Part shown: positions 16,468 through 22,084 of the stretch, in pieces
Layout: each line of letters starts with the position of its first letter
How positions within the stretch are numbered: the first letter of the stretch is position 1
Position numbers and translations under genes: made by a program
Source: Pseudopedobacter sp038237895
GTDB lineage: Bacteria; Bacteroidota; Bacteroidia; Sphingobacteriales; Sphingobacteriaceae
Length of the DNA: 22,084 bases
Reading direction: 5' to 3'
NCBI GenBank assembly: GCA_038237895.1
Contig: JBBRYE010000056.1
Span: forward strand, 1 to 22,084
Notes under the pieces: model-generated
Database searches by the model: none
What the model was told of the DNA's origin: nothing
Seen by the model: the letters and a program-made list of their open reading frames with translations, nothing else

Positions 16468-17161
16468 ACACCAAATAGCTGATTAAAATAGTTAGAATGA
16501 TTAAAAATAAACCAATCCAAATAAAAACAGGATTGATTTTTTGGTTTTTTATATGAAACAAAGTCTGCTGATGTGCAATTATATCATCATCAATTTCATT
16601 GATTTTTAACAAATGAAAAAATATTTCTGAGGTTAATTCGGCATCAACAATAGCATCATGCAGTATTTCAGGACGTTTATTAAACAAGGTTTTATAAAAC
16701 CTATTTAGTTTTAAATATTTTAGAGATGGATTTTTAATATAAGGTTTACTTGCCATCATGGTGCAAAAAAGCGGCAACTCGCTAATACAGCTTTTTATGT
16801 TCTCTCTATAAAATTCTACACAGATTAAATGAAAATCTAATTCTACAAAATGCCCGATAATGAGGGGTTGGTAAATTTCTAAATCTACTGCAAGTTTTTG
16901 CATAACTTCATTTCTATCATTACCATTTAGCGTTAAGAAGTTATAATCTAGGTGATGAACATTTTGAGATACCTTAGAAATTTTTACATCTTTTATATTG
17001 ATGTAATGGTTTTCTCTTTTGATTTCTTTGCCCTTTTTATTAAAAATAATCCAAGCTACCTGTAAAATATGAGGCCAATTATTGGGTGCATCATATGGTA
17101 AATCCCATTTTTTTGGTAAGTCAGATGTTTCAGAATCTACAACTAAAAAATAATTTTGCAC
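16457..17161 (-). CDS. DEDDh 3'-5' exonuclease (DnaQ-like) with C-terminal membrane segment
   Basis: The 234-residue protein has the full DEDDh catalytic set of the DNA polymerase III epsilon/RNase T superfamily. Exo I is VVDSET (Asp9, Glu11). Exo II is GHFVELDFHLI (103-113, Asp109). Exo III is HDAIVDAE (168-175, His168 and Asp173). Residues 1-187 are the nuclease. After a short linker the last 25 residues (PVFIWIGLFLIILTILISYL, about 211-230) are a strong hydrophobic helix ending VYGK, a likely tail anchor that would leave the nuclease on the cytoplasmic face. The substrate (DNA, RNA or small oligonucleotide) is not readable. It overlaps the DUF294 gene by 11 bp; pairing of a DnaQ-like exonuclease with DUF294/CBS proteins is, from memory, seen in several phyla. 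Confidence 0.88.
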   Translation of the reverse strand: MQNYFLVVDSETSDLPKKWDLPYDAPNNWPHILQVAWIIFNKKGKEIKRENHYINIKDVKISKVSQNVHHLDYNFLTLNGNDRNEVMQKLAVDLEIYQPLIIGHFVELDFHLICVEFYRENIKSCISELPLFCTMMASKPYIKNPSLKYLKLNRFYKTLFNKRPEILHDAIVDAELTSEIFFHLLKINEIDDDIIAHQQTLFHIKNQKINPVFIWIGLFLIILTILISYLVYGK

Positions 17162-17205
17162 ATTCGAAAATTAATAAAATACAACTAAATTATGCTTTTA
17201 AATTA

Positions 17206-17847
17206 TTATTTGAATTTCTTTGGAGCATATGGATTAGAACTAAAATCTTTTGGAATCTTAATTCCAAATTTTAAAGTAGTTTGAAAAGGAGTATTACTTG
17301 TTTCATTAAGTTGATTAACATATTGATTCCTCTCATGATACACAATTGGAACTCCCGCTTTTAAATCAGAGAATAAAGTAACATTACCCAATTTGTAATA
17401 GTAACCTAAACCAAGATTTACAGCAAGACCATCAAGATCCTCTTTTAAATAAATATTACGGTTTGCGCTTGAAGATTGGTAGGTATAATCTCCAATTAAA
17501 TAAGATATACCAATAGGAATATAAATACCCAAGTTATAATTTTGTGATTTTCCGAAGTTAAATTCAGCTTCAAGATTAATTATACCACATTTAAAATCTT
17601 CATTATAATTAGAAAAACCATCAGAATTTGTTTTCTTGATAGGTTGATAATAGGTAAAGCCAGCAGTTAATCCAAACTCTTTATCAGTTAAAATACCAGC
17701 AAAAACATCTATACCTGGAGAAAATAACTCTGGATCATTTCCAAAATATGTTCCAATTGCAGCAACTCCCAATTGTAACTTGCTAATTTGCGCCGATGTT
17801 TTTAATGTAATTAGGCTTAGTGAGAATATTAATAATTTTAGTTTCAT
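17206..17847 (-). CDS. Small outer-membrane beta-barrel-like protein, function unknown
   Basis: The 213-residue product has a clear Sec signal (KLKLLIFSLSLITLKTSAQ, residues 2-20, cleavage near SAQ). Next come alternating strands rich in Tyr, Phe and Gly (GLTAGFTYYQP, YNLGIYIPIGISYLIGD, AVNLGLGYYYKLG), the look of an eight-stranded outer-membrane barrel. The end (residues after TTLKFGIKIPKDF) is not a classical terminal-Phe strand: about 12 polar residues follow, ending in Lys, so correct barrel assignment is tentative. It lies 24 nt after the arginine decarboxylase stop and 44 nt before the exonuclease, so it may share transcripts with both. I do not recognise a named family. Confidence 0.65.
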   Translation of the reverse strand: MKLKLLIFSLSLITLKTSAQISKLQLGVAAIGTYFGNDPELFSPGIDVFAGILTDKEFGLTAGFTYYQPIKKTNSDGFSNYNEDFKCGIINLEAEFNFGKSQNYNLGIYIPIGISYLIGDYTYQSSSANRNIYLKEDLDGLAVNLGLGYYYKLGNVTLFSDLKAGVPIVYHERNQYVNQLNETSNTPFQTTLKFGIKIPKDFSSNPYAPKKFK

Positions 17848-17871
17848 GATTATTTATGGCTTATTCAAACT

Positions 17872-19263
17872 TTATAAATAACCCAATATTTTCATCACTT
17901 GTTTACTGTTTTGTTCTTCACCAAACACTTCGTAGTTAAAAGTCTCATCTCTGTTTCTTCTGATGATAACATGTTTAGGAGAAGGTAATAAACAATGGTG
18001 TATGCCTCCATAACCACTTAATACTTCTTGATAAGCACCTGTATGGAAAAATCCCAGAAATTGAACTTTACGTGTTTTGGGCATAAAAACGTTTCCAACA
18101 TGCGCTTCCTGGTTATAATAATCCTGGCCATCGCAAGTAATACCGCCTAAATTCACACGTTCATACTCGCTGTCCCAATTATTTATTGGCAGTAAAACAT
18201 AACGCTGATTCATGGCCCAAATATCCGGCAAATTGGTAATGAAAGAACCATCTAACATTAACCATTTTTCACGATCATTCTGTTGTTTTCTTCCTAATAC
18301 TTTATATAAAATACCAGAAGCTTCGGCTACAGTATATTTACCAAATTCGGTAATAATATCAGGCTCCATTACTTCATGCTCCGCACAAATTTCTTTAATA
18401 CGTTTAATAATTTCATTAATCATATATTCATAATCGAAATCAAAAACTAACGAATCTTTGAAAGGCATTCCGCCGCCAATATCTAAAGTGTCTAAATCAG
18501 GATTAATTTTCTTGAATTTGCAATAAAGCGTAACGTATTTCTCTAGCTCATTCCAATAATAAGGAGTATCGGTAATGCCAGAATTGATAAAGAAATGCAG
18601 CAATTTAACTTTAAAGTTAGGGTTACTTTTAATTTTATTAGTGTAAAAATCAATTACATCTTCTTGTCTAACGCCTAAACGCGAGGTATAAAATTGAGAA
18701 TCAGGTTGCTCTTCGGCTGCAATTCTAATTCCTAAATTACACGGGGTATCAATATCAATCTCATCATCATAAAGATTAAATTCTTCTTTATTGTCTAAAA
18801 CAGGGATGATGTTTGTAAAGCCATCATGCAACATATCTATAATATATTGTTTGTATTGAAAAGTTTTAAATCCATTACAAATTACAGTTACATCTTTTGT
18901 AAGCGATCCTTTTTTCTCCAAAGCATCAATCATTGGCATATCAAAAGCCGATGAAGTTTCTAAGTGAATATCATTTTTTAAGGCTTCTTCTACAATATGT
19001 CTAAAGTGAGAACTTTTTGTACAGTAACAATATTTATAAGTACCTCTGTAATTATTTTTAAGAATAGCAGTTTGAAACAAAATTTTTGCCTGTTGTATTT
19101 TTTTACTGATGATTGGTAAATAGGTAAACCTTAGCGGTGTACCGTAAGTTTCAATCATTTCCATCAGATTTAAATCGTGGAAATAAAGTTCATCATCAAT
19201 AATATCAAAACCTTCTTGAGGGAAACCAACGCTTAGGTCTAGAAATTCTTCGTAGCTCTGCAT
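17872..19263 (-). CDS. speA: Arginine decarboxylase, PLP fold III (short Bacteroidota SpeA-like)
   Basis: The 463-residue cytoplasmic enzyme would convert arginine to agmatine and CO2, the first step to putrescine and spermidine. The PLP lysine is Lys83 in YCTKSSH. LDIGGGMPF (about 261-269) and EFGKYTV are phosphate-binding and C-terminal-side motifs of alanine racemase-like barrels. The C-terminal CDGQD (377-381) supplies the cysteine/aspartate that completes the neighbouring subunit's active site. It is much shorter than E. coli SpeA (about 630) because it lacks the inserted helical domains, which is normal in this phylum. A related specificity such as diaminopimelate or ornithine cannot be fully excluded, but CtlX and arginine deiminase next door support arginine. 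Confidence 0.85.
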   Translation of the reverse strand: MQSYEEFLDLSVGFPQEGFDIIDDELYFHDLNLMEMIETYGTPLRFTYLPIISKKIQQAKILFQTAILKNNYRGTYKYCYCTKSSHFRHIVEEALKNDIHLETSSAFDMPMIDALEKKGSLTKDVTVICNGFKTFQYKQYIIDMLHDGFTNIIPVLDNKEEFNLYDDEIDIDTPCNLGIRIAAEEQPDSQFYTSRLGVRQEDVIDFYTNKIKSNPNFKVKLLHFFINSGITDTPYYWNELEKYVTLYCKFKKINPDLDTLDIGGGMPFKDSLVFDFDYEYMINEIIKRIKEICAEHEVMEPDIITEFGKYTVAEASGILYKVLGRKQQNDREKWLMLDGSFITNLPDIWAMNQRYVLLPINNWDSEYERVNLGGITCDGQDYYNQEAHVGNVFMPKTRKVQFLGFFHTGAYQEVLSGYGGIHHCLLPSPKHVIIRRNRDETFNYEVFGEEQNSKQVMKILGYL

Positions 19264-19347
19264 TTATTAAAATTTTTTTCGCAAAAATGTGATTAAATTA
19301 TGGAATTGTATAGAAATCAGAAAAGTTTTACAATTTCTGTATGGTTA

Positions 19348-19380
19348 AGACTTAAGAAGTTTCAAAAACTTCTTAAGTCT
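19348..19380. repeat. Perfect 15-bp inverted repeat hairpin after ctlX
   Basis: AGACTTAAGAAGTTT (19348-19362) and AAACTTCTTAAGTCT (19366-19380) are perfect reverse complements with a 3-nt loop. It starts 8 nt past the ctlX stop on the minus strand. No U-tract follows on either strand, so it is not a textbook terminator, but the stem is long enough to stabilise an mRNA end. Similar GACTT..GAAGTTT palindromes are, from memory, widespread between Bacteroidota genes. Confidence 0.75.
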
Positions 19381-19388
19381 AATTTATA

Positions 19389-20303
19389 TTATAATTTTTC
19401 TAAATGAATTTCAGCCATCATACACCTAGCGCTTCCACCGCCATTATCTTCAATAGTAGTTAACGGAGAGGAAAGTATTTCAGTGTATTTCGAGATTTTT
19501 TCAATTTGAGATGAATTTAAAGATAGATGTGCTCTTTCGCTCATTACTAAAAAGTTTTTGCCGTCTTTATTATTTACTTGAAGCATATTCCCAGCAAACT
19601 GGTTCATTTGCGAATAGTCAATTTTAATAATTTCTTTATTAGTTTTTTTAAAACAAGAAATCAATTTATTTTTCTCTTGTTCATTTGGTACAGCATCCAA
19701 ACAAATCACCACAAATTTATCGGCAACGCACATCATCACATTGGTGTGATAAATTGCAAAACCATTTTGGTCTACAGCATTAAAAGTTAGAGTTTGATAA
19801 CCACTTTCGTTACAGAAAATATCTAATACATTTTGCTGTGTGCGGATAGATAAGCTAGCGTAAGCAATCTTATTTTCTCTATCTAAAACCATGCTTCCTG
19901 TACCTTCTAAATATTGTTCCCTTTCTTCGGTAAAAGAAATATCATTGATTTCTTTAATATTGAAAGTTTTACTCAAGGTATCAATTAAATCATCTCTACG
20001 CTCCAATCTTCTGTTTTCGGCTTGCATAGGATAAAGATAAATACTTCCGTCCTCATGAAAAGATATCCAATTATTTGGGAAAATAGAATCAGGTGTATGA
20101 GGATTTAAAGTATCTTCTATTACAGTAACCTCAATTCCTTTTGAACTCAATTTTTCTACAAAAGCATCAAACTCTGCCAAAGCTTTTTTTTGTACATTTT
20201 CTTGAGAGGCAGATTTAATTTGGAAAGCATTGCTATCTGCTGTTTGGATATTTAAACCAAAAGCTGCAGGACGGATCATTAAAATTTGAGAAGTTGTTTG
20301 CAT
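19389..20303 (-). CDS. ctlX: CtlX-type citrulline hydrolase (amidinotransferase/ADI fold)
   Basis: The 304-residue cytoplasmic enzyme belongs to the guanidine-modifying superfamily. FPNNWISFH (75-83) and EGTGSMVLDR (133-142) are the substrate-binding acid motifs. YHTNVMM (185-191) brings His186, and GGGSARCMMAE (288-298) ends with the nucleophile Cys294. These fit CtlX, described in Francisella as a citrulline ureidase giving ornithine, CO2 and ammonia. The Francisella assignment is from literature memory; substrate here is inferred. Its neighbours, arginine deiminase upstream and arginine decarboxylase downstream, support a citrulline role, as deiminase makes citrulline. It may be co-transcribed with neither: a hairpin follows it and a TA module precedes it. 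Confidence 0.85.
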   Translation of the reverse strand: MQTTSQILMIRPAAFGLNIQTADSNAFQIKSASQENVQKKALAEFDAFVEKLSSKGIEVTVIEDTLNPHTPDSIFPNNWISFHEDGSIYLYPMQAENRRLERRDDLIDTLSKTFNIKEINDISFTEEREQYLEGTGSMVLDRENKIAYASLSIRTQQNVLDIFCNESGYQTLTFNAVDQNGFAIYHTNVMMCVADKFVVICLDAVPNEQEKNKLISCFKKTNKEIIKIDYSQMNQFAGNMLQVNNKDGKNFLVMSERAHLSLNSSQIEKISKYTEILSSPLTTIEDNGGGSARCMMAEIHLEKL

Positions 20304-20316
20304 TTTTAAGTTAAAA

Positions 20317-20344
20317 AGTCTGAAGTCAGCGGACCGTAGTATAT
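20317..20344 (+). repeat. Possible short 7-bp tandem array
   Basis: AGTCTGA, AGTCAGC, GGACCGT and AGTATAT can be read as four consecutive heptads in the 91-bp gap between ctlX and the toxin gene. Similarity between units is weak and phase alone supports it. Confidence 0.25.
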
Positions 20345-20394
20345 AGGTTATTAAATAAAAAACAACGACCTAAATTTAGTATTTAAGCTTTATA

Positions 20395-20709
20395 TCAAAG
20401 ATTTTTGAGCTTTTCTGGATTTTGTCTGCAATCAAAAACATTAGCTATTTCAACTCTTTTACTATTTAGGTTTATCCAATAAACTATTTTGTAGTTTTTG
20501 TAAACTAAATATCTAAATTCTTGTGCTCTTTCTAATAATAAATATTCTACTTCTCCAATTTTTGGGTTTTTCCCTAAATCAATAGTTTTATCAACTAAAC
20601 TGGTTACCAAAATAGTTGCAATTTCTAGAGAAGCTTTAATAGAGTAATAATGAAATATATCTTCTAATTTATCTTCGGCAAATTGAGTCCAATAAACTTC
20701 TAACTCCAT
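20395..20709 (-). CDS. RelE/ParE-family toxin
   Basis: The 104-residue basic protein has the compact RelE/ParE fold. An N-terminal strand and helix (LEVYWTQFAEDKLEDIFHYY, 3-22) is followed by a second helix, then the beta strands FRYLVYKNYKIVYWI (68-82) and RVEIANVFDCRQNPEKL (86-102), ending in the family's V(F/W)DxRQNP motif. RelE members cleave mRNA on the ribosome and ParE members inhibit gyrase. The terminal D-x-RQNP is common in ParE-like toxins, and I cannot decide the target. It overlaps the upstream antitoxin gene by 10 bp, so expression is coupled with antitoxin first. The frame looks intact. Confidence 0.87.
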   Translation of the reverse strand: MELEVYWTQFAEDKLEDIFHYYSIKASLEIATILVTSLVDKTIDLGKNPKIGEVEYLLLERAQEFRYLVYKNYKIVYWINLNSKRVEIANVFDCRQNPEKLKNL

Positions 20710-20942
20710 TTATTGATTTTAGCTTTTAATTCAGAGGCTTTAATAACTCGATTATTATTTGAATCTTCCAAAGCTTTATCAATTTCTTTATTAAATTGAG
20801 TTATAGTTATAGGTTCAAATCCTTTACCTGTTAATTCGGACTTGTTTTTATGAAGAGTATTTTCCAAAATCGAAATGATTTCTTCATTTTGAAGTCTCAA
20901 AAATTCTTGAACAAATGATATTTTTCTAGCTTCTAAATCCAT
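20700..20942 (-). CDS. Cognate antitoxin of the RelE/ParE module
   Basis: The 80-residue acidic-basic protein is almost wholly helical, begins with a helix (ARKISFVQEFLRLQNEEIIS, 5-24) and has Q-F-N-K-E-I-D-K-A-L-E (47-57) as found in short antitoxins of Bacteroidota RelE-type pairs. No recognisable DNA-binding ribbon or MazE fold is visible, so DNA binding is uncertain. Its start is 38 nt from a perfect 14-bp palindrome (20980-20993), a plausible autoregulatory site. It overlaps the toxin by 10 bp and precedes it. Identification rests on size, order and overlap more than on sequence. Confidence 0.75.
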   Translation of the reverse strand: MDLEARKISFVQEFLRLQNEEIISILENTLHKNKSELTGKGFEPITITQFNKEIDKALEDSNNNRVIKASELKAKINKWS

Positions 20943-20979
20943 AATTATTTTTTTGAAATTAAAACATGAAATTAACGAT

Positions 20980-20993
20980 TCAATTTAAATTGA
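20980..20993. promoter_or_regulatory. Perfect palindrome, candidate operator of the TA module
   Basis: TCAATTTAAATTGA is a perfect 14-bp palindrome located 38 nt upstream of the antitoxin start. Its position fits an operator bound by a dimeric antitoxin. In AT-rich DNA some palindromes arise by chance. Confidence 0.4.
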
Positions 20994-21046
20994 GTGCAAC
21001 TTATTTTTATTCTTTATAAAGATATATTTATCTTGATTTAACTTAT

Positions 21047-22084
21047 TTAAATAACCAAAGCTATCTCATCCCTAAAAACGGGCATACTCATACAATGGAA
21101 ACCGCCTCTTGCCCTAGAAAGTTCTGCCGAGGGCATGGTAATAAATGTATTTTCTAAAGTCTCGGGATTTAACTCACCACTTTCAAATTTTTGTAATAAA
21201 TCTGTAACGTGTATCACCATAAATCCTTTTTTCTTAAATGCATTAATAGTATGGTCGTTTCTATCATAACCTAAAACTACTCCTTCTTTTACTGCCAATA
21301 AATTACAAGAATCTGTCCATTGTTCTCTAGAATCATAAGGGAATTCTTCATTTCCTGAGTAAATGATTTCTGTTTTTTCAGTGGATTTTAAATCGTTTTC
21401 GCTAATATCTATCAAAAGCTGCTCAACAGATTCAAATTTTATAGGTTCATTAATTTTACCCTTTATAAATTGTGTAACTTCAGTTCTATCCTCAGGTTGT
21501 TTTGTTGTGATATGATCAATAGGTTCATTTCCGTTGCCACGATGGTCAATCATCCCAATTGATTTTAATATTACCCACATATTTCTTTTTACCTGTGTAA
21601 AAACAGTATCAAGGTGCATAAAATCTCTTTTATGTGGAATTTTAACAACAGATACTTTATCTACTACATTCTTATCAAACAACATTTTAACAGTTTCATT
21701 TATGGCTGCAGCCGATGTTCTTTCACTATAACCAATAAGTACATGATTTTTTGCTACTACCATTACATCACCACCTTCTAAAGTGCTACGCTGCTCATTT
21801 TCTTCTCCAGGGCGTAAAAAATGAGGTAATGAATCAGGTATTTCTAAGATATTATTTTTATAATCAACAAATAAAGGATGGTTAAAAAATATATATCTAG
21901 CAATTAATGTTTCTCTTGATCTGGCTTTTTTTGCTGGCTTATTTAAAAGGATAAAATTGTTAACGATGATGGCTACATCTCTAGTAAAAATTAAATTTGG
22001 GATTGGGGCAAAAATCATCTTTCCATTATCCATAGTTCCAGAAATGATGATATTAGCTAATTCTGTAGTACTTCTGGCTAGTAA
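21047..22084 (-). CDS. arcA: Arginine deiminase, 5' end outside the window (partial)
   Basis: The visible 345 residues are the last part of an arginine deiminase; 17 further codons before the first ATG (22033) are open to the edge, so the true start lies beyond 22084. The enzyme hydrolyses arginine to citrulline and ammonia. Visible catalytic-fold motifs are IFTRD, the substrate-binding EGGDV, HLDTVFT with its active histidine, ERTSAAA, and the C-terminal ARGGFHCMSMP whose cysteine (codon at 21092-21094) is the nucleophile. Full-length relatives are about 400 residues or more, so roughly the first sixth is missing. No ornithine carbamoyltransferase or carbamate kinase gene is next to it; CtlX occupies that place, which suggests citrulline is hydrolysed rather than phosphorolysed. 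Confidence 0.88.
   Translation of the reverse strand, partial: LLARSTTELANIIISGTMDNGKMIFAPIPNLIFTRDVAIIVNNFILLNKPAKKARSRETLIARYIFFNHPLFVDYKNNILEIPDSLPHFLRPGEENEQRSTLEGGDVMVVAKNHVLIGYSERTSAAAINETVKMLFDKNVVDKVSVVKIPHKRDFMHLDTVFTQVKRNMWVILKSIGMIDHRGNGNEPIDHITTKQPEDRTEVTQFIKGKINEPIKFESVEQLLIDISENDLKSTEKTEIIYSGNEEFPYDSREQWTDSCNLLAVKEGVVLGYDRNDHTINAFKKKGFMVIHVTDLLQKFESGELNPETLENTFITMPSAELSRARGGFHCMSMPVFRDEIALVI

Noticed and set aside
21019..21034. AAGATA/TATCTT hairpin after the arginine deiminase stop as a terminator
   Set aside because: Only six A/T-rich pairs and no clean U-tract on the minus strand; too weak to call.
1..22084. tRNA, rRNA, riboswitch, insertion sequence or prophage genes
   Set aside because: No cloverleaf, conserved rRNA segment, transposase, integrase or phage structural frame was recognised on either strand.

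Overview
The window looks like the chromosome of a low-GC Bacteroidota, most likely Sphingobacteriaceae (Pedobacter-like). The reasons are a short 286-residue primary sigma factor without region 1.1, promoter-like TAnnTTTG boxes, few Shine-Dalgarno sequences, and family-typical proteins (BBP2-type porin, DUF3667, DUF151-UVR, short-form SpeA, CtlX). It is core and metabolic DNA with one small toxin-antitoxin pair. I saw no phage genes, insertion sequence, CRISPR array, tRNA or rRNA.

Layout. (1) 155-2198: an outer-membrane beta-barrel protein (+) converges on rpoD (-), with two back-to-back terminators between them. (2) 2383-5392 (-): a DUF151-UVR protein, then a nucleoside permease followed 8 nt later by a zinc-ribbon DUF3667 membrane protein. 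(3) 5393-7663 (-): etfB and etfA, separated by 229 bp holding two palindromic extragenic elements. A relative of one of these lies just downstream of etfA. (4) 7799-11128 (+): a TPR protein, a run of degenerate 7-bp tandem repeats, a ChrA-type transporter and a GH130 glycoside phosphorylase/hydrolase. (5) 11123-14397 (-): two glycosyltransferase genes coupled by a one-base overlap, the first fused to a C-terminal alpha-toroid glycosidase-like domain. They end tail-to-tail with GH130 on a shared TTATAA. (6) 14557-17161 (-): a regulatory nucleotidyltransferase-like protein (cNMP-like, CBS, DUF294) overlapping a DEDDh exonuclease that ends in a membrane segment. (7) 17206-22084 (-): arginine deiminase (runs off the window), a RelE/ParE toxin-antitoxin pair, CtlX citrulline hydrolase, arginine decarboxylase and a small outer-membrane protein.

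How they work together. The right end is an arginine branch point: deiminase gives citrulline, CtlX can hydrolyse citrulline to ornithine without carbamoyl phosphate, and the decarboxylase gives agmatine for polyamines. The centre looks like a small glycan module: two glycosyltransferases, a toroid domain that could trim or act on the product, and a GH130 enzyme that could recycle or hydrolyse mannosides. The EtfAB pair carries electrons from acyl-CoA dehydrogenase-type flavoenzymes. The least explained items are the GT-toroid/GH130 module, the membrane-anchored exonuclease with its DUF294 partner, and the non-coding repeats (heptad arrays and palindromic elements).
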